Positions 35,125-46,660 of a DNA stretch of 64,000 bases are shown here, piece after piece. A program made the translations under genes and the position numbers. The stretch is taken from assembly GCA_030278955.1 (NCBI GenBank), contig JAOANR010000012.1:22437977-22501976 (forward strand). Direction: 5' to 3'. A model generated the notes under the pieces. That model was not told the DNA's origin. It saw only the letters and a program-made list of their open reading frames with translations, and did no database searches. Within the stretch, counting starts at the first letter, position 1, and every line of letters starts with the position of its first letter. The stretch comes from Hygrophila difformis (taxonomy: Eukaryota; Streptophyta; Magnoliopsida; Lamiales; Acanthaceae).

Positions 35125-36440
35125 CCTATCAATTAAACATAAGGAAATGCTACAACTTATGCACTATATCAACATCCTCACACTAAGTCTTGTTCATCCC
35201 CGAACAAGGTAGAACTAAGACCTAGCAATATCAACACATATAGCAGCCACCAAAATGGCTAAAAACTAAACTAGAACCAATCATAGGCTCAAGCACATAT
35301 CAACATCAACCTCTCATTCATCCCCTTAACACTAACACCACTGCTTGGCTTAACCCTCACAAAGATTCACACAAGAAAAATGTATAAATATAGATGTATG
35401 AAGTGCTCTCATATGAAAGGGTGAAAATTCACTCAATACCAAGGACATGCAATTTTCACTATAAATTTGTAAAACAATCACATAATCACCACACTTAGGA
35501 TTTGTCATAAGGAATCAATAGGTCTTTAAAATGGTTGTAACAAGGCTAGGGTCATGAGGTAGGAAAATATAGATAAAGTAGCCTAAAAAAAATATGGAAC
35601 AAGTTCTTCACTCCCAATACTTTTCCAAAAATAATCACACATACCCAAATTTGACAAATATGATGCCCCCTAACCTTGCATCAAGTGCTCAAATCAAACC
35701 AAAAAAAAGTATGTAGTAGTATGTGCCCAACATAAATTGCTCTTTTTTTTTTTGAGTAGCTTTACAGTTTTATTTAGAGGAATTTCAATAGATGGAACTT
35801 CATCTCTTTTTGTTCTTGACTTAGAGTGTAAACTCTTTGTCAGAGGAACAACTGTGTAAGCTACATTAGTCCACTTTTTCTTTTCCTTTTTTTTATATCT
35901 AGCAAAATGTAGGCAATATACTATATTCTTCCCTCTCTTTCAAATATTTTTTCTTCTAAAGCTTCCCCAAAAATAACGATATGTCAAATGTACCACTAAT
36001 AAAATAATTCACTTGTTCAGTCAAGCTTTCAGTCAAGTTCAATTTCTGGACAAAAATACAACTACTAGTGGCGATGTGTAGTGAGCAATGTATCATGAAT
36101 TGGGGTATCCCCCATCCTCACACTAGAAGTTGACATTGTCCTCAATGTCTAATCAATAGGCTAAGGCAAACAATCAAAACAGAGAACCAAATCAGTGAGA
36201 CTCACATGACACAACTAAAATAAAAAATAAAAAATAAAATAAAAACTAGGCTAAAACACACAAATAGTCATAGATAAGATAAAGCATCAAATTATACAAC
36301 CCACAGATAAAATGAACTAGATTAAACTAATCCTAAGCATAGACCCCAAATACAAATAAAAATAGAAAGAAAAATAAAAATAAATATAAACATCAAAAAG
36401 AAAAATAAGATAACAATAAACTAAAATAAAAAATAATAGA
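35125..36440 (-). other. Athila-like 3' untranslated region
   Basis: No gene. On the minus strand ACATTGAGGACAATGTC then TAGTGTGAGGATGGGGG (about 36100-36160) is the ACAATGT...TGTGGGGG-type motif familiar from Athila/Calypso elements downstream of their coding region. A second version (GATGAACAAGACTTAGTGTG) lies at about 35180-35210. Confidence 0.5.
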
Positions 36441-37640
36441 GAGAGACTAGGATAGGAAGGTATCACTGATCAGGCGGTGGGAAATGCCGACGCATGCGCT
36501 CGTCCATCTGCTGCATGAAAGAATACATATGTCGCATGTCGGACTGCTACAGCAACTGTCGGGTACCAAATGCGTCCAGACGTTCATGGAAGAAATCCAT
36601 CCTTTCATTGAATGCATCGTGACGCATCTGGAGGGCTGCAAATCCGGCGTCTATTTGATCCTGGAACTGATCCATCTGAGTGTCGATCCCTAGCCGAATA
36701 TCCTGCATCATCTGCATCATGGTTGTCATATCCTGGCCCGGAGGGGGTACCTGCGGAGCAACTGGTGGAGGTGGCGGTGGAGCAGGTGGCTCTGGGTTTG
36801 GAACTACTAAAATCAATTCGTCGTCCTCGGGTGCAAGCTGAAGAACTGCTCGAGGTGCTCCACTGCGCACCGCTTCACGTCGCTCACTATAAGTCAACAT
36901 CTGATAGTAGTTGCCCGACTCCACCATATGAGGATCTGTCTCATCAGAGATGGGAACTCCCTGATCCACAAAAAGGGCGTGGATGAGATGGACATGTGAG
37001 ATCACTCCGTGAGATCCACACAAAGTGAATGATCATAAACAGGTGATCCAGCACTATGTGGCTCCGGGTAATAGGATGCACGCGTCCCATCCATATCTGT
37101 GCTAGGACGCGCCACTGTATGTCCATGGTCCGGAGACGCAGCTCGTAATCGCGCTCGTGATGGGGTGGAGTAAAAAATACACAAATCTCGCCATGCCGGT
37201 GGTGGTGCTCTCCCTCGTCGGCCATGCCATAACGAGCGTTGATCGCTTGTGCACTAAGATCAACCCTGCGCCCTCGAACCTATACCTGTGAGAGGTCAAC
37301 ATTAGCGCCTATACCGCTAATGTTGGAGATGACCTCCAAAGCTAAATAAATGGACGCTCGGCCCTCGGGGTGACATGCAAACTCAGTCCACTGTAGATGA
37401 TCTAACACCGATCTCACTCTGTCTTCATCCAGATTCCTGATGTGGAATCCCCTCTCACGAACGTAAGTCTGGTTCACTCTCATCTCATCATAATAAAAGT
37501 CCTGAGCGGTCTTTGATACAAAGCGGTATCTGTCATGTCGGCGCGGTCGCTCCTCAAGGGGAAGATCCGGAATCTTCGGTCCCCTCGCTGACTCCTCCTC
37601 ACCTCCATCGTCGGACTCATCCGGTCCACAGACACCTCAG
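36440..37640 (-). pseudogene. Env-like / plant-transposon-protein ORF (Athila-like element E3)
   Basis: Minus-strand pieces in shifting frames: an acidic stretch (about 37560-37630), then RYRFVSKTAQDFYYDE and NQTYVRERGFHIRNLDEDRV, QWTEFACHPEGRASIYLA, a histidine-rich segment and a proline-rich linker (about 36720-36790). A coiled-coil-like C-terminus follows (MMQDIRLGIDTQMDQFQDQI). The layout resembles the uncharacterised plant transposon protein found as an extra ORF in Athila/Sire-type elements. Multiple frameshifts and stops. Confidence 0.55.
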
Positions 37641-38535
37641 GACTCGTGTTGTAGAATCGGTCATGGAATAACCGCTCCATTTCGGCCCATGTATTAACCG
37701 ATCCTGGAGGCAAATTGATATACCATTCGAATGTTGGCCCAGTCAGCGACAAGCTGAACAATATCAACTTGTGGAAATCATTCTGTGCTATTCTGGTGCA
37801 CAGAGCTGTAAATCGGCCAATATGTTCTATAGTTGATCGGCCGACTTCTCCTGAAAACGTGTTGAAATCAGGAACCTTTACTCCTCTAGGCAATGGATAT
37901 TGCTCTTCTACGTAGTCCGGATAAGGCTTCCTGTACATCGGCCTATTCTCCTGGCCGACGAGATTCCCGAATTGTGTACGAATTATTTCAGCTATAAGCT
38001 CTCTATCAACCAGTTGTGGCTGATTCAGCTGCTGTGGTAGATATTGTTGTTGCACCACTGGAGCAGGCGGTTGCACCACTGGCTGAGGCGGTTGATGTTG
38101 CTGATAGTACCTTTGTTGAGGTGGGACGAAAGGCCGTGGCCCTTGCCCTCCTAGCGGCCGATAGACCTGCTGTAGGAAATTATGAGGATTTTGCATCACA
38201 GGTGGTGGATTTTGTGCCACCTGTGCGTTCTGCGCTCCGATCGGATACATATTCCTCGCTAATTCGGCTCTGAACATCGCTGGCATTGCAGCCAGTACAT
38301 TTCCTTCTATCTGCCGAACCGAATTTGTAACCGCTGCTTCTACCATAAACTGGAAGTGATCACGAAACTGCGGGGTTAGATCTTCATGCGAAAACTCCTG
38401 ATTGTGGAAATTTGATGGTCCGGGGAATCCTGGAGGGAATTCGCCCGGTTCTCCCGTGCGCTCTTCCTGAATTGGTAGCAAATCAGTCCTTGCCGCCGTA
38501 TTAATCGCCGGAGTTGCATGCGGATCAACTGCCAT
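37640..38535 (-). pseudogene. Gag of Athila-like element E3, truncated
   Basis: Starts at ATG 38535 (MAVDPHATPAINTA), six bases after the PBS; the frame is open upstream through the PBS but has no ATG there. A Gln/Pro-rich N-terminus is followed by the Gag core (PDFNTFSGEVGRSTIEHIGR, LSLTGPTFEWYINLPPG, TWAEMERLFHDRFYN). After SPEVSV the frame leaves Gag and runs into the env-like ORF, so the rest of gag and all of pol are missing. Confidence 0.78.
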
Positions 38536-38540
38536 ATTGT

Positions 38541-38559
38541 GTCCCACTGGGCGTGCCAC
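38541..38559 (-). other. Primer-binding site of element E3
   Basis: Minus strand GTGGCACGCCCAGTGGGAC directly after the LTR. This is the common TGGCNCGCCC-GTGGGAC type of plant Gypsy PBS. Confidence 0.8.
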
Positions 38560-39221
38560 TGTTTGGCTAGCGTCGAGCCAAGGACCTTTTTCTCCTCAAG
38601 GGAGACGATCGGAAAAAGGATCAAACCGATTACGGGTCCGATATCACGATAATGCGCCCAAACTTCACTTAATACGCTAAAAATTGCAATGGCAAAATGG
38701 ATACAATGGAAAATCTACCAGTTGTGAGAAACAACGGCTGATTAATCGGAAAAATGGAATCAAACTACCAGTTGTTGAGAAACAACGGTGGACTTGGAAA
38801 AAGTAACCGCTAATCACTAAGCTAGAGTCTAGGAAAACTGTTAAAGGAAAGCTGTAAAGAAAGTAGTAAAGATACAAAGAATTGAAATTTGCATAAGGAA
38901 TTTTGGGGTGGATTGGTCTCTCCTGATTATGAGCATGACATCCCCTATTTATAGCCGGAGCTTTGGTAACCGCTCCCCGGCTGATTCCTCTGAGCCGATT
39001 TTCGCCCTTCCCTCATCGGCTGTCCTCACTCAATCTCGGCCGATAACTCTTGCCTTTGGGAACCTCCCTTCGTCTGGATTTTCGTTTGGTCCTAATCGTC
39101 CGTCTTTTATCTTCTCGCCCCAATCACTTTTGCAGCCATCATCCTTGTAAATTCTTCTTTTTGGCCAAATTTGTCTGGCCCAATCATTACCTCGCGGCCC
39201 ACTATCCCGGTGGCCCCAACA
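38560..39221 (-). mobile_element. 5' LTR of element E3
   Basis: Minus strand TGTTGGGGCC...AGCCAAACA, 662 bp, with a TATA box (GCTATAAATAGGGG, about 38943-38956). It directly precedes the PBS and gag. A 3' partner was not recognised. Confidence 0.75.
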
Positions 39222-39651
39222 ATAACAGATGAACCAACCGTGATGAACCGATCAAATAAGCGATTAATTAATTATTTAGAAGGAAGAATCATAAAAATAA
39301 AATATAAAAAAAACTTATATATAGCGAATTAATTCACTTAAAACTTAAAAGGTACAAATCGTTAATTAACCCAGCAGTATGTACTTAGCCTAAAATAGGG
39401 GGAGGACTTTGATCTTCCACGACAACAATTGGAAGGAGTATTGAATTATTTTGATGCTATTATTTGTATTCAGCTGGACGCAATACCCATATACTATATG
39501 GCCCGTTCTCTAAAACTTATTTTCAAGACTTATTACTTATTTTTAGTAAAATCAGATTAGAGCAGACCCATTCAGACCATATCAGATCAGAAAAATTCAA
39601 ATCAGATAAGACCAGACAAAATCAGGCCTATAGAACAGAAGTTCGAGCAAT
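39222..39651. other. Anonymous AT-rich sequence
   Basis: No gene. At 39530-39625 there is a run of CAGAC/CAGATC words (for example CAGACCATATCAGATCAGA) that may be the end of a DNA transposon. Confidence 0.4.
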
Positions 39652-39808
39652 AGTATTTATTTATTTTTTTTCTTTTTGTCATAGCTTCAAAAGGCGAGCA
39701 AGGGAGTGTGTGAGAGTACAAAGGGGAGAAATATGGGACCGGATAGGGAATCAAACCCCTAAACATAAAATTAGAAGTTATGGACTTGACCAATAGGCCA
39801 AATGCTTA
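39652..39808 (-). mobile_element. tRNA-derived SINE
   Basis: On the minus strand an A-box-like TTTGGCCTATTGGTC (39802-39788) and a B-box-like GGGTTTGATTCCC (39758-39746) stand at tRNA-like spacing. They are followed by a T/C-rich body and an A-rich tail (GACAAAAAGAAAAAAAATAA, about 39680-39655). The internal RNA polymerase III promoter layout is that of plant SINEs. The target duplication could not be read. Confidence 0.6.
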
Positions 39809-39859
39809 TCAGCTAGTGAATAGCATCCATTAAGCTAATCTTTATATAATACTTATGTA

Positions 39860-40120
39860 CTTCCTCCGTTTTGTTTTGTTTGCGGCCATTTGGGGTTTGA
39901 GCATTATTCACATACACACTTTAACTTAAAGTTTTATCATAGTTATACAAGTTAAAATATAGCCAAGTGGGATCTTGTTAGAGTTGTCTCGTCGTGTAGT
40001 TTTTAAATATCAAACTTCTAGAATTTTTACTTGTACAGAATTTGATTTATTAATGGTTTAAAATGTGCATTGAACTGTGCGCTAGGTGTGTCCGTAGCAA
40101 ATAGAAAGAAACAGAGGAAG
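39860..40120. mobile_element. Stowaway-like MITE with TA target duplication
   Basis: CTTCCTCCGTTTTG at the left and inverted CTTCCTCTGTTTC at the right, bounded by TA (39858-39859 and 40121-40122); 261 bp, non-coding. The right half carries the core shared with 11800-11918 and 14880-15000. Confidence 0.75.
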
Positions 40121-40259
40121 TATATAATAAACTGCATAATCAACTGTAAAACCCACTTTAAGTTTTTTAAAATAATTTTTTAATAACCAACTATACAAGG
40201 AGTAAAAGAATAAGTATTATAAAGTGGTTGTAATTAAAAAATAAATAATAAGGGAAATA

Positions 40260-40520
40260 AAACTCTAATGGTCCCATAATTTTGTTCATTTTCCCAAACC
40301 ATCCCATAAAAAAATGAATTAACCCAATCCATCCCACCCACGCCTAATGACGATTAATGCTGATGTGGCAGCGTATGGTGCTGCCACGTCAACCATATTA
40401 GGGCACTAATCTGTTGCCACATCATCATTAGTCATCATTAGACGCACTAATCTGCTTCTACGTCAGCATTACTCGTCATTAGGGGTGGGTGGGATGGATT
40501 CGGCGAAAATTAGCATATAT
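40260..40520. mobile_element. Short foldback element, right end cut by an LTR
   Basis: The left arm (CCAATCCATCCCACCCACGCC, about 40324-40344) is inverted at about 40478-40498 (GGGTGGGTGGGATGGATTC), around a GC-richer centre with repeated TAATGACG/CGTCATTA. The Sirevirus-like LTR at 40521 interrupts the right end. Confidence 0.5.
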
Positions 40521-41515
40521 TGTTAGATCCCCAGCACAAGCAAGTGTATTCTTTATGCAGTGCTCAAACAAATGAGTTCAATCTATGACAATGAACACAC
40601 AGATTAAACCAAACCAGATAAACATGCACAGTGGAATAGATAACTAGATAATCAATCAAGCATAAAAAATAAATGAGACACAAACGAGTTGTTGACCCAG
40701 TTTCGCCTTCGGCCTACGTCTTGGGGATACCAATCCTGGAGGATATTTTACTATATGTTTTAGCAATGGTATACAACCACATACATGAGTAAAATAAGAA
40801 AAATGCCTTCACTCCGAACTCCAAGGGGAAAGTTGAAATGACCAAAAACCTCCAGTCTTTGGTGTAGAAAAACCCCTTCTACTTCAACTCCCAAAGCTTC
40901 CCTGCTTTGAGTTCCACTTGCAGCAACCTGTGAAGCACTCCCTCCGATTTGAGAAAATATAGCTTTGAAGAGTAAACTTCTGGTAAAGCCTTGGACTTTC
41001 TCTTTAAGTGTTTTACCGAATCACTTAAAGAGGTCTGAACACGATTCTAACAAAGGCGTGTCCAAGGCACTTCAATCTAGCAGCAACAAATAGAGATCTT
41101 TGAACTAGAGGCTGTTGATCTTAGATATTTCAACTTGCGAAGAACACTTAGAGCTCGAGAGAGTTTTTCAGAACGTTAGAATGATGATAATTGAATCTCT
41201 GATCTCAATCTTCTGAAAACTCCTTCTTAAACCAAAAATCCCACATGCAAATTCGAATTAATTTACCAATTAGAGAAAGAGCCATTGGGGATTTCTTGGT
41301 TGAGTGTAACAGCTCTATTTCTGATTTGAGAGGTAGTTCCTGCAAGAAAATGTTAGTCTACATCTACCCTTATCAGAAAAAAGCCGTTGGGCTAATTGCT
41401 CGTATCTCTATAACCTTCTAACCACAGCACACACTTGACGCAGGATGCAGCAGATGAGGTTCCAAGTCCTAGGTTCAATCATCGGTTTTGAACTTCCTAC
41501 AAAACACATGACTCA
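40521..41515 (-). mobile_element. 3' LTR of a Sirevirus-like Copia element
   Basis: Minus strand TGAGTCATGTG...ATCTAACA, 995 bp, preceded by an AAAAAGGGGAG polypurine tract and an env-like ORF. This 3' layout is characteristic of Sirevirus (SIRE/Maximus) elements. The 5' half of the element is not in the window. Confidence 0.6.
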
Positions 41516-41535
41516 ATATTCTCCCCTTTTTGATA
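41516..41535 (-). other. Polypurine tract of the Sirevirus-like element
   Basis: Minus strand CTATCAAAAAGGGGAGAATA directly before the 3' LTR. Confidence 0.65.
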
Positions 41536-41924
41536 GGAAGTGAGCCAGCATATACAAATGTCAATCCGATGATGAACATCTAAGAAAAGCAGCAACTACA
41601 ACCAACTACCAAGTATATTTTCCAAAAAATAAGCTCTTTACACAATAAATACCAAGGCAACCAGAGAGCTTCTACAAGAGTAAATTAGCAGGGAAATATT
41701 CATCAATAAACATCCAACAAAAGTCAACATCTAGCAATTGTCCAACATCTATTACCATCATAAGCCAACAATCCAACAGTCCAACAGTCCAACACAACCA
41801 TAAGCACAAACATAATAGAAACAGAGTTTATCAGACAAATTACCCAAATTGAAAGAGATAAGATAGAAAGATGTTATATTTGAAATTTGCTGCTCCCCTT
41901 CTGGATCTACTTGCCTGGCAAACA

Positions 41925-43735
41925 TCATTCAGACTCCTCTTCATCCTCGGATCCTTCTAGATCATCACCTTCATTACCATCTGGAGGGATCTCTTGGTCA
42001 TCAGCTTCCAAGAACACTGCAGACTCGTCTTCATCATCCTTAGACCAATAGTCTGGTAAGAATGCTAGAGCTTGTTCAATCTTGTTTTCCTCCTCTAAGA
42101 TGATAGCTCTCAGCTCTTTAAACCGTTTGAGTCCATTTTCCAAGAGCGATTCAATGCACTCTGGTTACTTAACACACCATCTGTACCAAGAATATCATGG
42201 ATCTTCTTCTGAAGCTTTTGTGAGATGTGAACTCATAGATGCGTTCCAAGGGATCTCTCTTATCACCAGTGATTTTCAAAGATTCCAGAAAGGCCTGAAT
42301 TAGTGCCGTGTATGGAAGGAGGGTCTTGTGATCAGCAGCAAGCGATTCAACCATATTAGCCATTTAAGTTAGAATAAGTTGGCCATAACTGATGGGAATC
42401 ATTTTTTCAATTGCATAGGTCAAATAGCACATTCCTCTAGTGACCAGGGAGTGATTACCAGTAGGCATCACATTTGATGCACACAACTTATATAACATGT
42501 AGAACTTCTGAGTAAGGAATTTTGGCATAATTCCTTTTCCTGGCATCCTTCTCACTTTGGTCATTGCCACTACATAGGCAAGTTTGTGGCTGTCAAAAGA
42601 AACCCCCTTTTCCAGTGTTCCATCAAAGGAAACCTCAAAAAAAGTCCTAACAGAGAGTAGATCTTGGAGGCAGTAATCTCATAGAGTACACCTCTGGTGT
42701 AGTTCTTGTTATACCATAAGGAGCTTGGAGAGATCACATTCTTCCTTAGATTGGCATAGAAATGGCCAACTAGTTCTGGCTTGAACCGCTTACGCATGAA
42801 AGCCCACTGCAACAAGTTCCTTTCTTCAAGGTACTTTTTCCACCCAAGATGCACAAACTTCTTTCCACTGTAAGTATATTCTTGTCTGAATTTCTTCTTA
42901 GTATGCACATTGGAGTAGTAAGACTCATTAGAAGGATAGTAAAACAAATTTGAGTGAGCCAGAGCAGCATCAAGTATTTCACCCTTCTTAGACTTGGAGG
43001 AGGATTTTCCTTTGGGATCAAGTTTTGATTTCTTCCTTTGTTCAGGATTCTCCTCAGCATCTCTAACTCGTTTACCCTTCTTGAGGACTGAGTAGACTTG
43101 GAAACTGGTTCAGAGGCTTTGGAAGTAGCTTCAAAAGCCGTCTCTTCTTCTTCAGACTCAGCGTCACTATCTTCTTCAACAATAGGTTCATCCTCAACAT
43201 TGAACTCACTGTCAGAATCTTTCTTCTTATGAACTTTCGTAACAGGAACAGGTGAACTTTTGAGCCAACAGTTGCTGGTTGTTTAGGCTCATCAGAGGTG
43301 GAACCTTCCTCACTAGCTTCTTCATCATCTTCAGAACCTTCTTATTCTTCACCTCCAGACTCTTCTTCATCTATAGCCTTTTCTGACTCGTCCTTACCAG
43401 ACCCTTCATGAATTTCCTCTGATTCTTTCTGACCTTCTACAGATGGCTTAGCTGGAACATTTGCACCAGCAAGTTCTTCAATGTTGCTCTTCAACCTCTC
43501 TTGAGCTTTCAGTCTGAACAGGATCCTTAGTTTTCTCAGAGTGCAAGGAAGGAGATGTCACTTGAGTTGGTTGAAACATAAGATCCAACACTTTCTTTAA
43601 TTGAGCAGAAGTCTTCCGAGGCTTTTTGGGTTGAGAAGCTTCAGTGTTTGACTTATCAGACGATGCAGATGAGACCTTTGGTTGAGTCGAGGGCTCGAAA
43701 TCAGGTTTGATGATGTTCAGAGGAACTGCAGCAAT
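41925..43735 (-). pseudogene. Env-like ORF of the Sirevirus-like element, downstream part
   Basis: Minus-strand pieces: a Ser/Lys-rich segment (PLNIIKPDFEPSTQPKVSS, about 43660-43720), an acidic middle (about 43150-43400), then SNLFYYPSNESYYSN and GKKFVHLGWKKYLEERNLL, ELVGHFYANLRKNVISPSS. A strongly acidic C-terminus ends at 41925. The central block resembles the env-like/plant-transposon-protein domain. Stops and frameshifts are many below 42570. The reading frame continues across the LTR-gag-LTR insertion into 51075-51240. Confidence 0.6.
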
Positions 43736-46298
43736 TGTAACACCCCGGTTTTTGGTCACCCAGGTCGGGGTGTCACCGCCACACCTCCCTAGCAAGACAC
43801 GGTTTCTCCGAGCTTGCTATAGAATTGCAAGGCTATGGTTTTTCAGAATTTAAATCATTCAAACAGCCCATTCATATACAATTTGAAAATAATATCATTA
43901 CAGTTGCAGCGGAAAATAATATTTACATATATAATGCAGCGGAAAATAAAAATAGGGCCAACATGGCCTAACCACGGGTTGAACAGGCCCGTTCATGCAA
44001 GATCTAGTCTAAAACAAAATTTAAAAATAAAGTGTTTCCCCAACATTCCCATGAATGCATATGATGATGCATATTCTTCAGCTCTGAAAGAAACAGGGGA
44101 AAAATATGGTTTGGTCAGCAAAACTTGCTGGGTAAGTTAACACAGACATGATTATGAGGTTTCAAAGCCTTTAATTAAATTTTAAGAAAAACATGTGCAT
44201 ACAAGACATGATTTAATTTTATTCATTCAATAATAATTTAATTGCATAATTTAAAAGACAAGGATTTCAATAAGATCATAATTCAACAACATGATAAAAT
44301 AATCCCAAGACATAATTTAAAGGCATAATTTAAATAGGGAAAATATTCAAGTATTTCAGGATTCCATTCTTCCACTTTTGTTCAATATGATCTAGTATAA
44401 TTCGCCCTTGGGGAATCGAACCCGCAAGAACTCAAATACATCCTAGGGAATCGAACCCATAGGAATCAACACACGTCCTGGAGAATCGAACCCGCAGGAA
44501 GACAGACAATCGCCCTTGGGGAATCGAACCCGCAAGAACTCAAACACACCCTGGGGAATCGAACCCGCAAGGTTTGACACGGACATCCTGGGGAATTGAA
44601 CCCGCAGGAAAACATACACCCTGGGGAATCGAACCCGCAAGGCTTGACACAAACATCCTGGGGAATCGAACCCACAGGGACACAGACGCCCTTGGGGAAT
44701 CGAACCCGCAAGGTCAAACAAATTTCGCAAATTTCACAAGTTTCAACAAGATTTCAAGATTTGACTCGGTCAACCACAGTTCACTTCAAAATTCATTAAA
44801 AATCGAGTTTAATTCCAAAAATTCTGAAAATTTACCCCTAACTCAGAAACATCGAGATGAACAACTTTCGTGTTTTAACTTTTTCAATCCGAGATACCGA
44901 AACAGGTCAAAAACGTCAATTTTCGTCCTACCATAAATCTGTCCGAATTTCGTGTACAGCAGTTCAAGATTATCAAGATCTACCATAGCAAATCAACTCT
45001 AAACTTAATGAAATTTTACAGAGACCTTCTTAAGACATTTATCTACAACTTTCATGTTCGGCTAAAGATCTAAATCGGTCTGGAACTAATGTAAAAAATG
45101 TGATCAAGATCGGACCTAAGTTCTGTCAAGAATTTCAAGATCCAAGTTTCAGCAGTTCGGTTTCGGGTAGATTTCACATATCAAATCGTCTCTAAAAATT
45201 CTGAAACTGTTTACAGTAGATAGATCTAAGCCTTAGGAACGTTTTTCGTGTTTTAAGTTTTTCCGTTTGAAGTCGTTTTAAGGTTTGGAAAAATTCGACA
45301 AAACTGTTGCGCCGGTAAAAACATACATTGGCAGATTTACGAAAGATTTGTTTAAACGTTTAGGTTTGAATGTTTTAGTTACTCCCAAAACCATGTAAGT
45401 ATTAACTTACAGATTTTTAGATGTCCGGGATCATCTATTTTGAAGGCGTGGCTTCCAGTCCACCGTTTATCCTCTCCAATCGTCGGGTTCTTCGTTCTCG
45501 ATCCAGATCGGGGGTTTAGAATAGAAAAAGGATGAGGTTAGGATTCGTTTTTAAATCAAGAATGGAAAGAGGAATAGATCGGATCTTACCAAGATGATAG
45601 AAGACCCCAAATTCGTCCAAGTCAGTCCCTCCTCTCGGTGTTGTGCCTCCGACAACTCCGGAATTAGAGTTTTATGTGTAGAGAGATTTTGTAGGGTTTT
45701 GTAAAAAGTTTGGGGCTGATTATGATGCTTATTTATAGATGTAAAGGACCTAAATGTTGTCCAAAGGCAGCCCTAGGGTGTCTTGAGTCACTAGGTGTGC
45801 AACCGAAGTCGAAAAATCCGGATTCGGCGCGAGTGAATCTCGCAACGGCCGATTCTGTCATGTGGCGCGCACTTGGCGCGGTTTCCTCCTATTGGGCGCG
45901 CGGCCACCGCGCGGCCTTGGTCCAGGCTGCGGTCTGGGCCGGGTCGTGCGATCCGTCGGGCGTTTCCTCCTCTCTTTCGGACTTCTATCCCTCTATGTTC
46001 TCGGATTCGGATTTTCGGGGTATTTTCGGGCTCCGATTTCCTATCTTAATTTTATTCGGATCCTAATTTACATTTGGACTCGAGTTACTGAGTCCATCGG
46101 GGTTGGGTTTCCGTGTAACCATTTATTCGATTAAATTGTCTTCGGCTTCCCGGGTTCTCGAAATTTTGATTCCTTTTTAATTTAAATTCCATTTCTCATT
46201 CGATTAAATTTATTTATTGATTTGCTGAATTTACTTATTTACTGTATTTATTTTATTTATTGTATTTATTTTATGTTGAAAAATTCTCGGGTATTACA
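43736..46298 (-). mobile_element. 3' LTR of the gag-only (TR-GAG-type) element
   Basis: TGTAACACCCCGG...GGGTATTACA (plus strand), 2,563 bp, near-identical to 48511-51069. The GCAAT duplication is at 43731-43735. It carries nine B-box-like words (44408-44720) and GC-rich CGCGCGG words near 45880-45920. Single-base differences from the other LTR are scattered but few. Confidence 0.93.
44408..44720 (-). repeat. Nine tandem B-box-like words in the 3' LTR
   Basis: On the minus strand GGGTTCGATTCCCC or a near variant recurs nine times at 33-38 base spacing (AATCGAACCC on the plus strand at 44414, 44449, 44484, 44522, 44557, 44594, 44627, 44664 and 44698). It matches the RNA polymerase III B-box consensus GGTTCGANNCC. 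Open frames across it (GFDSPG-type repeats) are by-products. Confidence 0.9.
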
Positions 46299-46315
46299 GT
46301 CTACCCTCCTTAAGA
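46299..46315 (-). other. Polypurine tract adjoining the 3' LTR of the gag-only element
   Basis: Minus strand AAGGAGGGTAGAC, then TGTAATACCC (LTR start). Confidence 0.7.
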
Positions 46316-46490
46316 ATCAACTTCGTCCTCGAAGTTGTGTTTCGGCTTTTCTCGTGCTAAAGTCTTTTGTTTGTTTTATTGTTTTGTGACTGAACTTAGA
46401 ATTAAAACTTCTAAGCTGCCTACGTACCCTGTGAAGGGATCAAGCCATAACGTAGTTCAAAACAACTTGAATTTGTTTATTTATTTATTC

Positions 46491-46590
46491 CGAATACATA
46501 TTGTCAAAAATAAATGTCTATCTTACGGGGAATACATATTGTCAAAAATAAATGTCTATCTTACGGGGTATTACATCCTCTCCCCCTTAG
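46491..46590 (-). repeat. Second polypurine/LTR-start junction and 42-bp tandem duplication
   Basis: The phrase GAATACATATTGTCAAAAAT, followed by AAATGTCTATCTTACGGG, occurs twice (46491-46570). On the minus strand it is preceded by CTAAGGGGGAGAGGA then TGTAATACCCC, i.e. another PPT-plus-LTR-start signature, about 270 bases from the real one. Confidence 0.65.
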
Positions 46591-46660
46591 GACTTCAGTT
46601 ATGTCCCCATAACTGCCTACTTATTATTCTCAAAAGGTTCGGGTATCATTGCCTTTGACC

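Noticed and set aside
37480..38559. E3 Gag start at 38559
   Set aside because: The codon there is GTG inside the PBS; the first ATG is at 38535.
44408..44720. CRISPR-like array (short word repeated every ~35 bases with differing spacers)
   Set aside because: It lies in the LTR of a plant retrotransposon with target duplications. Spacers are similar to one another and there are no cas genes; the word fits the Pol III B box.
44443..44730. Open frames with GFDSPG-type repeats
   Set aside because: They arise from the B-box-like repeat and occur identically in both LTRs in several frames; no start context or protein-like composition.
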